Source: Nymphalis io
Taxonomy: Eukaryota; Arthropoda; Insecta; Lepidoptera; Nymphalidae
DNA: 64,000 nucleotides
Assembly: GCF_905147045.1 (NCBI RefSeq)
Contig: NC_065895.1
Coordinates: forward strand, 7,197,001 to 7,261,000
Direction of reading: 5' to 3'
In this document: in pieces, positions 1 through 14,200 of the stretch
Layout: each line of letters starts with the position of its first letter
Position numbering within the stretch: the first letter of the stretch is position 1
Position numbers and translations under genes: made by a program
The notes under the pieces: generated by a model
Database searches by the model: none
What the model saw: only the letters and a program-made list of their open reading frames with translations
What the model was told of the DNA's origin: nothing

Positions 1-2026
1 CGTGAAATAATAACTTGCTTAGGGTGATATATTATTTTGATGTGTATATCCTTCAAATGTTATAATTATTATAGACAATGTCGCATATCACTTTCTGACA
101 TTTCACGATCGTGTTGAGTTACTACTTACTTACTTACAGAATAGGTCTGACGTATAAAAGATATATATTTTTTTAAATTTTAGACTATAGCAACTAGATT
201 TTCTAATATTGAAACAATAAAACAATCATTCTTTTTTTGAACTATTAATGAGTGATTGCAGACAAGTGACTGTTTTATTCCGCGTTCTTTTCTCTTATTT
301 ATCATTCGATGCTTGCACTGAACTCATGCATACTTTGGGCTTTATGGTTAATCCTCAAGTCACTAACTAACTTGATAATAATTAAGGCAAATATAATAGT
401 TAACATCTATTCATAGTTATTACCAAACGTTGAAACCGTGTTCAGCAAATTGGTAGTTCAGCAAATGCCCTCGACCTCTATAAACACAAGACAATGCTGA
501 GTCTACTACACGTGCATTGAACTGTCAATGTGCAGACAAGAAAAAGGAAAGGGTAAGTAAAAAGTAATGATCTGGTTTTGAAATACTACAAATACAATAT
601 TTAAAATTACAAATAAAACTAGTTAAGTTAATGTCATAATTTATTCAATTGCTAATCTTTGTATATTTAAAATATGAGAAAAAATACACGAAAATAATAC
701 AAAATAATTAGCTACATTAATGGCACCATTCAAATAATATATGCAAATCTAAATTTTTGCGTATCATGAAAATAAAATAATTAAAAAAAAACAGAATTTA
801 CAATACATTAAGGATTAACATTGGTGCATACTATTTCTACTTTTGAATGGAATGACACCTATGATAAATGTAAACACTTATTGCTATTTTTGTAAAGTAT
901 TTCATTGCAAATAAAAAGTAGATCACAGATTTTTTAAAGAATTGTGCCAGATGGCGTGCCAAAAATGCACGCATCATAGGATAATAGTGTTATCATTATT
1001 TACACCAATCAATAGTAGATTATTCTAAAACTATCAGTCATTTATAAGTTCTTAAATGTAGACAAAAATTACAAAATCTAAATTTAAAGTTTCATTAATT
1101 AATATTGCTTTTATAGTCAAAACAATACCAATATTATTTTTCGACACACATAGAGACAAGTGTTGGTTGTATCAGCTATAACGTAAAAAAAAATCTTTTC
1201 TCAAAAGTTCTCAAAATTGAACTTATATAGGTTATGAATAAATTATTAAAAATACAATTATAGTTAGATTAGTATTCTTTTTGAGGTTTGTTAAATTATC
1301 TATTGGGTGTTTACAATGTTTAAGCACACCACAATAAGTTAGGTTTCACTATTGTATCAAATGTGAATTATGTATTTAATAAAATTGTCTTATGGAAATT
1401 ATCATTAGTGAACAGTTATACACCAGTAAAGTAAATTTATTACAAAATGAAGTTAAAATCTTTCAAAAACTAATATATTATATATATCAAGAATGTGAAG
1501 TCGGTAAGTACATTGCAGTTTAAATATCATTATAACAATTAGCTTAATCTATAAGTGGAATGATAATTATTAATATTTCTGTGAGAAAAGTGATAAAATG
1601 TCTATACAAGTTATGTGACGTGTTCAGAAAATTGTTTATACTTAAATATTAATTATTGAGAATATGTGCTTATTATATTTGGAATTATTAAATGAAATAT
1701 AGTCAAAACATTGAAACGACAAACTAAATAGATAAATAATAAGAATGTATTTCGATCTAGCGAGATCTTATAAAATATTAAATAATGTACAATTGTAATC
1801 TTATCTATAATGTCCTTGATAATAAGTAAAAATCTTGAAATTATGATGTCGAACAATGTTCTTACGTCTAATATAGGTATATATCTACTTAAGTCAGCTA
1901 ATAATAATACTCAACAGTCATCGATATGTACAAGCGCTATTTTTATAAATTAACGCATTGGGAATGAATCGGCAGTGCGTACTACATGTGCACGGCGTGC
2001 GCGGGCGCCGTGTCGGTAGGTTCGTG
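1..2026. other. sdk 3' UTR and flanking AT-rich DNA
   Basis: This stretch lies downstream of the sdk stop codon. AATAAA hexamers on the minus strand occur at 1437-1442 and 640-645 and could end the transcript, but nothing singles one out. No coding region is seen. Confidence 0.5.
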
Positions 2027-2269
2027 TCATACGAACGAAGAGAATCCGGGCAGCGGTGCCCGAGAGCGCGCCATATTGTTCATGACGATTTGGCCGCCAT
2101 TGAGGCTGAGGACGGCGCTGCCCTCGGGCTCAGAGTCCGTGTAGCTGGAGTAATTGCGAACAGGACGCTGTCTTTTCCAAGACTGTCGCAATGTATCGTT
2201 GACGTTTGCATAATGATTTACAAACGAATGTGGCTCTGATCGCACGCTCTCATTTTCACTCTCCGAATT
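2027..2269 (-). CDS. sdk: sdk exon 28: C-terminal exon with PDZ ligand
   Basis: Codes residues 2093-2172: HSFVNHYANVNDTLRQSW, RPVRNYSSYTDSE, SLNGGQIVMNNMARS and the C-terminal GFSSFV (class I PDZ-binding), then TGA at 2027-2029. Acceptor TATGTTTAG|AATT, phase 0. Confidence 0.97.
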   Translation of the reverse strand, partial: NSESENESVRSEPHSFVNHYANVNDTLRQSWKRQRPVRNYSSYTDSEPEGSAVLSLNGGQIVMNNMARSRAPLPGFSSFV

Positions 2270-5200
2270 CTAAACATATAAAAGGTTCGAGTTAATTAAA
2301 ACAAAACCAGTAACACTCGGAGAACAATTTAAACAATTCATTCTAATGATTATTTTTACACGTTTAGATACAAAGCGTTATAGAAACTACAAATAATAAT
2401 TTTAAGTAGTACACAGAGCTTTTATAAGGGAAAATTAAGAAATTGATGAAAGTAGCGTTTATAAGAGAAATGAACTATTTACACAAAATTTATTAAAAAA
2501 CGTGCAGATATTCAACGTCAGTAAATATATGTTAGTCTGTAATTTACAAATGTTTGTGTGCTTTGCTTTTGTTAAGAAATTTTTTTTTACATATAACGGT
2601 CAGATTAACGATTTCATCGTACATTCATACATTTACTAACTGATTATTTCTACACTTGTGCGTTAGAGAATCGCCGCAGCACCCTCGACTGGCCGCGATA
2701 AAGTTAACAAACTTCCGTAGTTCGAAAAGAAAACGCACTCCTCTTTATACTGACATCGAAGTTCAATCACCGGGAGTAGCGACGAAACAACGCATTTAAG
2801 TACCTACATTTCATGGGTGCTAGCCGGTTAGGAAGCGTGACAAAAATAAAGGAATGCGATAGATTTCAATCTGAATAGTTACCGTGGGAGCTCCGATCGA
2901 CCGTAATGAGGAAAGAAATAAGACTAGTTTAGTGAGACTCGGAGCACTCAGACGACACTAATTTTGATGGTGATCACCTGCGAGTCGGAAGAGCTCATCT
3001 CGGAGGGTTTCTCGGTGAGCGAGGAGTCGTCGGGGTTCTCGTCGTAGCCGCGCAGACTCTCCTCGTCGCTGTGGTAGGCGACGGAGGCGGGCGAGGGCCG
3101 CGGCGGCGACTTGGCCAGCGCGGGCGCCTTGCGCCGCAGCGTGCCCGCGCCGCCCGCGCTGGCGGCCGAGTTCTGCCGCGAGCGGTACAGCTCCAGCGCC
3201 AGCGAGCCGCGCTCGTCCGTCTCGCCCGCCAGCGACTCCTCCAGCGTCTTTTGAGCTTCTTCTGATAGGAAAACTATATATTAATCACTTCTCTATCCCG
3301 AATTGTAACATTCTACTTCAATATATTATAATAATTGAGTAATAATTTTTATTTAAATTTACTAAGTAATAAAAGTTTAATAAACATGAATACTAAAATA
3401 ACAGTCTTACTTTTATACTTATAACTTTTGCTTTTCACGCAAAGTATTGCGATGACCATAATTATAATGATGATGGAAGCAGCAGCTAGAGCGACCATGA
3501 ACCAGGTTCTTCGATAGAATGGCCGGTACTGCAAGTAGCCGTATTCCAAATAAAGTTTAGACGGTGTTACGATAACTTTTTCGCTGTACGCTGGGTTGCT
3601 TATACCGTACATGTTGTATGCTATCACTCTAAATGAGTAAGCGGTCGATGGAAGCAAGCTCTGATAAGAAATAGTAAACTCTTCCAATATTCCATTGCTT
3701 GTCCTGGTTATTGTCTCCCATCGCGTGTCATCTGAAAATATCGATGTAATGAGAAGAATCTAATAAATAATAGTTGACTAGTGAGGTAACTTAAAAATAA
3801 ACTTTCAAATCAACATTTCAGTTTTCAATATGTATGACTACGTTGTACATTATTTGTGTGTTTCGACCCTAGACTATTTAAAGTATAGAGCAGCAATGTA
3901 TATCCTACAGGAATATGAATCAGCAGTTGTGACTATAGTCGACACCTTAGTTCACAGTTCCACACAGAACTGCGAATCGTGTTGGTTTTCTGAACAAAAT
4001 TTACTAAGCTACACAATTTAACGGTTATCGTAAATTATATATACTTGTAAAGTATAATTACATTAACAATTACAAAACTATTGACTTATAATATTATAAA
4101 ATAATTTTTTACGCCTTTAAATCTTAAGTAATTTTTTTTTATAACAAGTTAATTTTATTTAATTGTCATTTAATAGATCAGTAATAAACGTTTATTTTGT
4201 AAATATCTTTCAACATATACATAAATATATATAGCCTTCTAATGTATGAAATAAAAGGTTGAAACAAAGATAGTATCAACTTTAAAAAGTAATTCAAAGG
4301 TGATATATTATTTTTGACTTATTATTTTATCATTCACTAAACTAATGAAAAAAACTTTCGAAAAAAGATTTAAAGAAAACATGTGAACACTTACAAGCTT
4401 GCCATGTTTCCTTTGCTGCACAAACGATTAAAATCTATAGTTAGTATCAATACTCTCATTTGTAAGAATGTTTTTTTTTTTTTTAATTTTAATAAAATAC
4501 AAGAATATATTCTTTTTTTATTAACTTGGGTTGGGCTCATTGCTCACCTTTCTTCCTCGCCTCGAAGTAGTACCCGAGCAGCGGCCCCTTCCCGGAGGCG
4601 GCGTTGGTCCAGCGCAGATGCAGCGCGGCGGGGTCGGCGCGCAGCAGCAGCGCGGCGGGGCGCGCGGGCGAGCCGGCCTGCGGGCCCGTGCGCGCGCGCG
4701 CCTCGGCCGCCGCGCCCGCCGCCACCGTCACGGCGCGCACGCTGAACCGGTACTCCACCTCCTCCTCCAGCGCGCCCACCGCCAGCCGCCGCTCCGACAC
4801 CTTCTGCTTCACTTGCTTGCTGAATCCTGCGGGACCGTATGCGTTATTATAATATGTTGTTTATACTCGTATTGGGCCTTTTACTCTCCGTTTGAAAATG
4901 TTTATCACAAAATAGTTCACTTTATGAATATTGTTACTTACGTTCATCTTGTTCTATAGTTTCGTAGGTGACGAGGTAGGAGTGAATGAGGCCATTGCGA
5001 CGGTGGGGAGGCTCCCACGACACTATGAGGCTGTTCATGGTGATCTCAGAAAATGTTATGTTACGTGGCGCCGAAGGTAAACCCTGATGCGTCCGTACCA
5101 GAATCGCAGTCGACCTTGGTCCATCTCCAGCTGGGTTGAATGCTAACACCTGTAAAATGAGGCATTAAAATTATTTTATCCTTATATTCGTTGCATATAC

Positions 5201-8200
5201 AGTACGTTTCGTAAACTTTTACAATACCTGAATTCGATATTGCGTAAATTTATCCAGAAATACAAGCGAATGGGAGGTGGAAGTGGCCGGCACCACTTCG
5301 ATCTCCTCCTCTGCCCGTCTCCCAGGTTCCAATTCCTCCGGAGACTCGGTCATTAAGTAAAATATCTAGTGAAGCAAAACAAAAAATTAGGTACATAATA
5401 TATAGCAATACATGTAACATGCAGTAAATAAGCGAGTGTCACAATAGGTCAAGTCAGTAGAGTTGCCAGACCTTGTAACCAAGCAGGTCCCCATTCTGCT
5501 GCGCGAGGTGCGGTGGGCTCCAGGTCAGCGCCACCTCGGTGGGCGACAGTGCGTGAGCCGCCACACTCTGCGGTGGCGCGGTGGGCACGGCCTCGCCCAC
5601 CCATACCACGGCCGGCGCGCCCGCCGGGCCCGAGCCCTGCGAGTTCACTGCGCAAACGCTGATTTCATAGTTGCGGTCCAACGCCAAATCGGTCAGCACG
5701 ACTTCATCGCTCTGAAAGTAAGTTCACTTAAATCAACAAACAAATAGATGTAAACGAACGAACGATGTGGCGCAAAATAGATTAACTATGCTATAACATG
5801 TTAAATAAATGGTCTGTTACTGACGTAGGCAAGACATGGGTTGTCGTTTACCTTAATGCCCGGCACTTCCTGCTTCATGGTGGTGTGCAGCGACGCGGGG
5901 AAGTCAGTGAGCGGTTGGTAGGAGACAGAGTAGCCACCCGTGCGCGCGTCACCGCTCCAGTGCTGCTCGCCCAGCGGCGCCCACTGCACGCGCACGCTGC
6001 TCGGCGTTATCGGCACTACGCGCAGGTTCTCCACGGCTTTGCTGGGTGCTGCAAAAGTTGTCATCAGCCACTAGTTCAGTTTAACTGCCTCGATGGTCTA
6101 GTCTTGTGGTTAGCTTACACATCTTGGAATAAAAATGTTTTTGTTGTAATAATTTGAGAATTCTTCGTCGTGTCATTTAAATCATTAGTAACTTCAATCC
6201 GAAGACCGAGCTTCAATCGGCTTTAAAAAATTTTTTTTTTGTTAAATTGCCATTTTTCAGGAAATACTAGGTGTATTTCATATATAAATAAACTTAGCTA
6301 AACATAAAATTTGAGTCAAATTTCCGCCGCCGTTTACAAGATACACAAAATAAATGTATATACAAGAATTGCTCATTTATTATTAAAGATTATTATTGCG
6401 TGTATATTCTACCATAGTAGAGGCTATGTGGTATACACACTATATTTCTATTTTTTGCGTTAATTATTTTTATAAAGGCCTTTCGTCAAAGTCTCCTTTT
6501 TTTCCTACAGTATTTTAAACAGTTGAAGTTAATGTCTCATTATTATTTTTCTCATATTATTATCTCATTATCGTAAATATGATATAAAGGCAAAATCTAT
6601 AAAAGTAGATGACACGCTACAAACATACCTGCCGGTAAAGTGCGGACAGTTTCTGTGGCGTTACTGTATCGACTCGGTCCGATGTCGTTGGTGGCGCGGA
6701 TCCTAAACTGGTAAGCGGTATAAGGCTTCAGGCTCTCCACGGTGTACGAAGTCGCGAAAGGATCGACGTGCTCGGGAAGAGTCTGCCAGGTGCCACCCTC
6801 CTCCTTCTGCTGTATCGTGTAGTACCTGCAGGACGACGCGAGTTACAGTCGCGACTGGGGGGACGAGGAGCCGGGCGGTGGGCGCGCACAGACCTGAGCG
6901 GCGCGTAGCCGTCGTCGCCGGGCGTCCACGAGAAGGTGATCTGGTGCGGCTGCAGCAGCGAGCGCGCCACGTAGGGGCGGGCGGGCGGCGCGGGCGCGGC
7001 GCGGTTGGCCGTGCACAGCACGAGCGCGCGCAGCGTGGCGCCCCAGCCCACGCGCGTCTGCGCCGTCACCGAGAACTGGTAGTACTCCTCGGCGCTCAGC
7101 TCCGTGGCCCTGTTGCGACAGTTCTCTGTTATACGAGCTGCGCGACATTTGCTCACGAATACCGGACAACTTCAATTTAAAATTCAGCAAAAAACTTAAT
7201 GTTTATTTTTTAACAAATTAAAATGCTAGTTTTTTTTTGTTTAATCGGATAGATCCCTCGTTTCACGAGATACAAAACTTAGCAGACCGATGGTTACTAA
7301 CCTAAAAGTTCTATCAGAAGGTAGAAACTCTTTAGAAAACATGTGTTGCGTGGAACTGTTGAGATGGTATGTCACTTTGTATGCCAATATCTCGCCGTTA
7401 GGATCCTCAGGGACATCCCAAATTATACGCGCCGTACTAAAAGTAACGTCGGGAAACGACACATTCGAGGGCGGGCCGGGCGCTATAAAATAAAAAAAAA
7501 TATAATTAAAAATAAAGTATGTGCTTACTTCTTTTTTTAAATCAATTAAAATAATAATCTTATTGCATTAATCTAAAAATACTTACTGTCTTCAAAAGTT
7601 CTAACAGTGACGGGCGGATCGCTGAGTGCGCCGTCTCCTAGTCTCGTATATCCTAGAACTTGAATTTGATAGACAACATACTTTCGAAGCTCTGTCAATG
7701 TAACTGTATGGGTCTGGTTAGAAGAAATAGGGTGGCATTCGATTTTCTTTTGATCAGGGCGAGGTGGAGGTACCACTGCCGCGTAGCACACTTTGTACCC
7801 CTCAATAAGACCATTTTGATCTTGGGCAGGGATGTCCCCCCATACGACAACAACAGTAGTAGATGACGTCGCTTTAGCTGATACACCTACTGGTCCACTT
7901 GATGGAACTAAAAAATGACATTATAATCAATAGAATAAAGTATATTTTATATAAGTAGGAAGACTAAAGAATTATAAAATTAGCTGTTGTTACCTGCTTC
8001 TCTTGTCCGTTCCATTGCAGTTGGACTCGTTGCGGAAGTGCCGACTTCGTTTATAGCAGTCATCGTAATTTCATAAACAGACCATTCTTCTAAATTTGAT
8101 AGCACATGCGAATTGGCCGTATGATCTTCGATTATACTATGTAGGGTGTCATTAGTACCACTTCGTTTGTACGTGATGTTGTAGCCCTTTGGGTTCCCGT

Positions 8201-11200
8201 ACCATTCGCTTTGTTGTAATGGCTGGAATAATTATATCAATTGTATTAAAGAGAAAATACGTTATCAGTGTGAGTATGATTATTGCGGTACTTACTATCC
8301 ATCTGACTCGAAGGTTGTTAGCGCTGACGGCGCGTACAGTCACATTCCTGGGCGGGTGCTGCGGAGGAGCTTGAATAGTTTGGAACTCTTTACAGGGCTC
8401 CGAAGGCGGAGACGATCCGACGACGTTAGTCGCGATCAGTCTCAAGCGGTAAGTCGTGAAAGGAATTAAGCCAGTAACAAGGATCGATTGAGCGTCAGGG
8501 GCACTCACTTCATAAATCGATACCCAGGCAGAGTTACGCGCAGTTTGAGCCTGTAAAGTAATAGTATCACTTGAAGAATTTACACAGGTAAAAAAGTTAA
8601 ATCCTCTCACAATTATTATTGATTTCAAATTAATCATAGAAGTTATGTATGAGCTCGTTTCACATTTATAGGTTCTAAGTGACTCGCTCAATTAACAATC
8701 AGCGAGCAGAAACAGCTCAAGGTCAGTGTCTCTATTTCGTTAAATTGCACTGTCGGAAGAGAAACAGGAGATCGTCATATGTCGAGGAGTGACCTGCACG
8801 GTCCACTGCGAGACGGAGGAGTTCCCGTCGAAGCCGGGCGTGAACTGCAGCAGCACGGAGTGCGCGGCGATGTTGGACAGCGCGAGGCCGGTGGGCGCGG
8901 CGGGCAGCACGGGCTCCACGCCCGACTGGATGTCGGCCGCGCGCGCGCCGCCCTCGCCCAGCGCCGTCAGCGCGCTCACCCAGAACCGGTACTGCGTGCT
9001 CGCCTGCGGCACGCGCGGTACATATTTTTATCGAGTTTCATTTGAACGTTCCTTTTGTATCAGAATCTCGTTCTACAATTTTCTCCTTTTTAATAAATGT
9101 ATAATTTAATTTAAACGTTCATATTTACGATAAATGTGTGGATTAGAATACTATTATAATGCTGTAATGTTTTATATTCTTTATATATTTCAATAGTGCA
9201 CCTCGCACACGCACACGTGTAAAAATATAACGAGTTATGTAAAAAAATATGTTAACCCTACCTGCAAATGTTCGACTCGTACGCTAGTGCCATTGGGCGG
9301 TAGTATTTCTTCCTTGAGAGTGTCGACGCTATCTTTCACTTGGTATTTGAGTTTGTAGCCGATGAGTATGCCGTTAGACTTTTTCGGTGGCGACCAGGAT
9401 ACTCTAACTGCCCTGTCCGATACATCGTCGAATTGTAGGTTCGTTACTTCGTCGGGTGCTGTAATAACAAAAACAAATACAGTTTAAAAAAATACACGTA
9501 CAAAACTGTACGTTTTAATATATATTAATTAAGCGCGCTTAAGATTTATTCCTTTTTTGGAAACATAATTGTCTTAAATAATAATATTAAAACTATATAA
9601 AAAAGTAAAATTCGTAATTGACTCATTGCTGAGCAGGGCCCCCCCTGCTTCTATTCTTTTAAGGATTTAAATTCACCGCAGAACACGGATTTGTTTAAGA
9701 CATATACATATGTATTTAATAATGTTTGGATATCCAAACATATATAAAGTTCGGAAAAAAATATAACATATTCAATTGTTGTAATAGGCTCGACAGTTTG
9801 ATCGCCAATGTTGTCAAAATAATAAAAATAGACTAAAAATAATAAAAGAAAATTAAACATCAAGGAAGTTGCGTCAGCTCACTAAAAGAGCTGACACAAC
9901 TTCCTGAATTCCTTCCTTTCTGAACTTTACCACCTAGCATACCAAATAATATAATAACGCAATTGTACGCAGACAATATTGCAATTATTCATTTAAAGCA
10001 ACTATTCTTTTAACTTACTATCTTCTTTCGTTCTTATCAAGACGAAGTCACTCCGCGGACCGTCGCCCGGCTCCGTGAAGCAAAGTACAGATATATTATA
10101 TTCGGTAAATTTTTCTAGACCATTTATGAACGCTGTCTGCTCGGTGAGGGGATCTAACAAATTTGGTGGTACGCTGACGAGTTTCTGTTCCACGCTATCA
10201 TTCGACGCTTCATCCCAAAGCCACGCTTGAATTTTATATCCCTGGAAAATATTAAGTATGTTGATAATGTTTGCAAGTGTAATAATGTTGAGTAATGTGT
10301 AAGTTGGATGGAGTGAAGTGAGTCCAGAGACCTAAGACCAGAGAGAAAAGGGGGAATTACTACTAACGGTACTACAGATGCGAATACAACGCGGTTACAC
10401 TTACGTAAATAGTCGATTATCGTTATTACCGATTAATTACGAACGAAGTTTTTATATTTATATATTTATTGATTTGTAAAGTACAATGCATATCGTATTT
10501 GCATTGTAATTGAACTCCACTCGCAAGCTCGTTATTTAATAACATAATTTGTAATATTGCGCTACTAATTCATAAATTTTATAATACTTGATTTCATTTT
10601 TAATATATTCTTTGAGTTTGGCACAGGCTGCAGACATTTTTGAAGCAAATGCATATAAATAACCATTTGACAAAAAAGATATTAAGTTATTATACACTTT
10701 TAAATAATTTATCTATTAATTTTTAAATTATGGCAGAACGACGTCTTTTACTAATAAATCTTTGCAGCGAACATGAAGTAGCACATCTCTATTTTCTAAC
10801 GGCGCTTCGCTACCACTGTGGCTACACATGCGCGAAAATATCTGAGATAGAGTCTGGTCAACTTACTTCATACTTATTATAATTTCACAAAGATCGAATA
10901 CCTGGTTAATCCCGTTAATTTTTTGAGGATTAGGAGGCGTCCACCAGACTTGTATAGCGGTGGAATTGAACGCATCGCAGCGAACGCTATCAGGCGCCGC
11001 TTCAGGCACGCCCTCTTTCGTCTTTATCGTGTAACTATCCGAGAACACACCGACACCTTTATCGTTATATGCTGCAATTTGTACATTGTAATCTTTCCAA
11101 GTTATTAAATCTTGGATAAGATAGTTCCGTTGCGCTTCGTTGGTTATATTCTGATATGTCCAAGGGCTGTTGTCGTAGCCTTTTAAGCGATATCTGATTA

Positions 11201-14200
11201 CGTATCCTAGAATATGGCCATTTCTATGTTCTTCTAATGGCGGCTGCCATTGTGTTATTATCTCGGAGGAAGATCGCGCCGATCCCATAAAACCCAAAGG
11301 AGGTCCGGAAGGGGCTAAAAATAAATATATGTTTGTACATACTTTATTGTGTCATATAGCTAAAAATTATTAATCTAAAGACCGTAAATGCATATTATAA
11401 TTCATGCATAATTCATATATACTTTACAATATCAAGTATACAACCTGCTAAATTATAAAATATTTATCTTAGGTTATAATATAAATTAATATCATTCGCT
11501 ATAAAAATTTCAACAGGCATGACATGCAAACATAATGAATAAAGAGATCCATTAAAATTAAATAAAAAAAGACAATAACGAGACAAAGTATTGACAAAAC
11601 TCTGCTGACGTACAATCGAAAAGCATAAACAAAAATGTAACTGTATAATAAAATTAATAGTTTTTAGGTACCATAGTGCTTTACTTTTCTGCATACCTTG
11701 GCAGCATATTATGTCGCTGGCTGCTTGATCACAAAAAGAAAAAATTGTATTGTTGTTGATATTTACGATAGAGACGTTGTATTCGGTAATAACCTTATTT
11801 ACAAGGAAACAAATACTTTAACTCTTACCTTCTTGCGGTAGAGTCAAAACCTCCGTCGGTTCAGAAGGCGGACCCTCTCCTACTGTATTTACTGCAGAAA
11901 CTCGAAATTGGTACGAAGTGGCCGCCTTCAAACTAGTCAGGAGCACCCAACGCTGATTCGCAGACACATTCATCGGTTCGGTCACCCAATTCAACAGGGG
12001 GTCCGGGGTGGGACCTGCAATAAAAATTATATTAAATTATTTCGGCGTCAACCTCGAAGCTACAGAATGAGTATCGAGTGAATAGTAAACGTTACCGAAT
12101 TCGGGCACGACTCGTCGCTGCACGATGTACTTCTGCACGGGCGAGTTCCCGTCGAAGCCGGGCGTCCAGGAGACGTTGACGGCGCGCTGCACGGCGGCGT
12201 CGAGGCGCTCGGCACGCGCGTTGGTGGGCGCGAAGGGCAGCTCGATGACGGACAGCAGCGCGCGCCGCGTGTGGTTGCCGCCCGCCGACGTCACCACGCA
12301 CGTGTACTCGCCCGCGTCGCTCGCGCGCACCGCCTGCACTTGCAGGGCGCCGTCGCCCGACACCCACACGCGCGACCCGGCCGTCATAGGTCTGCCGAGT
12401 GAGGTTTGCCGTCGAATTAACCAATTTCGTTCGGTAGGTGATGAAATGAGAAGCAACTTTCATTTTTTACACGTATTTTTATGTCTTAAGTTGAAAGCAA
12501 AAGTGGAGGAAGCCATGCGTAAAAGTTATCAGCGTGAAGATGGAGAACTTGATCTCGTCTAAATATAGGTCTTACTGTTTGTTGTGGAACCAGTCGATGT
12601 TATACTTGACATTCGGATCGCTGGATACTTTACACTGCAGTGTTGCCGTGTGACCCAGTAACACTCGGGTGTCGACGGGAGGAGCGATCACTTGTGTTCT
12701 TACTAGAATACCAAACCTATTAGTTTCTATATGGATGGTGTATAAAAATACTTCAATGACTGATGTGGTAAATGCTCACCGAGTACAGTGAGGAAGGCTT
12801 CGCCGGAAACGTTACCCGCGTCGTTTGTTCGTATACAAGTATATTTCCCGCTGTCCGCTGTGGTTGTGGCCGTTATTAGCAAGTCCCCTTCATCTAATGT
12901 TTGTAATCTTCTAGATAAGTTTATAATAAGAGAATCTGAAATAATATGTTTCGAATGTTATCTTTTAATAAATGCTTATGTATTATAAAACTGTCTCGGT
13001 AGCCTAGTGGCTATCTTATAAGGTTGTTGATCCTAAGGGTTCGGTTTAACTCCCGCTTTGGGTCAAAAAGTTATTAGGGTTTTACGTCTTGTCACTTCAA
13101 TGCTTCGAGAATCACGTAAAGCCATCCTGATGGCTGCTTGAACTACGAGCTACGATGGATTATAAGATACACTTGTATTTGTGCACACAATTATAATTTA
13201 GTCACGAGAACATTACTATTTATATTCACCTACCAAAAAAATAAAAGGAAAGGTTTAGGTGTATAATTCATTAAATGTTTTATATAATTTGGCTGAAATA
13301 TGACGGCGATTGTTGAAGATCTTGAAAAAAAATCATGTCGTCTGGAAGCTTAACTGGCGTGCGCCACGTAAACTATTAGAACTTTATGTATTACGGTATA
13401 AACGTTTTATAGACCGGATAGCATGTAAGTATATATTCAGAATGCTTAGTTGTAAAGTAGTTTTCACTAACTAAAACTGTGTATTTATAAAGGTTAGCCT
13501 ACAAATCAATTCAGTGTGCTCATATCTCACCGTTGAAGTACCACGTGACGTTGGGCGTGGGGGCTCCGATAGCCCGACAGACGATGGTGGCGTCCTTTCC
13601 GTCTAGGACGGTGAGGTTGGCCGGTGCACTCTGCATTATGGGCGGAGACGCTACAAGCCACACACGCAACTTAGTACGAGCACTACATTGTACACTAGAA
13701 CACTAGGCACTATTTTAGTGAAATAATTATCTTGCTACACGTTTCATTATACATTAAATGTCGAATGTAACGTGTAAATAAGACTATAGAATTAAATTGC
13801 AGGTTTTAACGCGTTAACTTTCTATTAATTCATTATTATGAAAATTATAAATATTATCATCAAAAGCATTTGTCTATGAATCGTGTATCAAAGTAAAGGT
13901 TAGTAGTCACTCCAAAAATCGTATTAATATTGCGGTGAAAACATGTCGAACCTTTGTATTTAGAAATATACAATTATAATTCAAAATTCTGCATGCAACA
14001 GGGACTACAATATACAGACCATTCCACGTTTAACGCCAATCTTATTAAACGTGAAATAATCATACTATAAAAACGTGAAATAATAAATAAACATATAAAT
14101 CGAATTTGCATTGTGAATATAAAAATATTTAATAAATAAAGATTAAAATCAAGATTCGAAATTATGTTTAAAAAGCTGTTTGATGCATATATGATTAAAT

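Noticed and set aside
3830..4021. 63-codon frame in sdk intron 25
   Set aside because: No splice signals, no domain, no homology that I recognise; ordinary for AT-rich DNA of this length.
4820..4821. AG at 4820 as acceptor of sdk exon 25
   Set aside because: Phase does not fit exon 24; CCCGCAG at 4827-4833 does and adds the residues FS before KQVKQK.
4383..4959. Several plus-strand frames over sdk exon 25
   Set aside because: Shadows of a GC-rich coding exon on the other strand; GC-rich exons lack stops in other frames.
9863..9905. MicroRNA precursor
   Set aside because: An 18-bp stem with a 7-nt loop is too short for a usual pre-miRNA and the flanks do not pair.
12911..12920. AG at 12911 as acceptor of sdk exon 7
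   Set aside because: It breaks the phase with exon 6 and removes part of Ig5; the upstream TTATTTCAG restores both.
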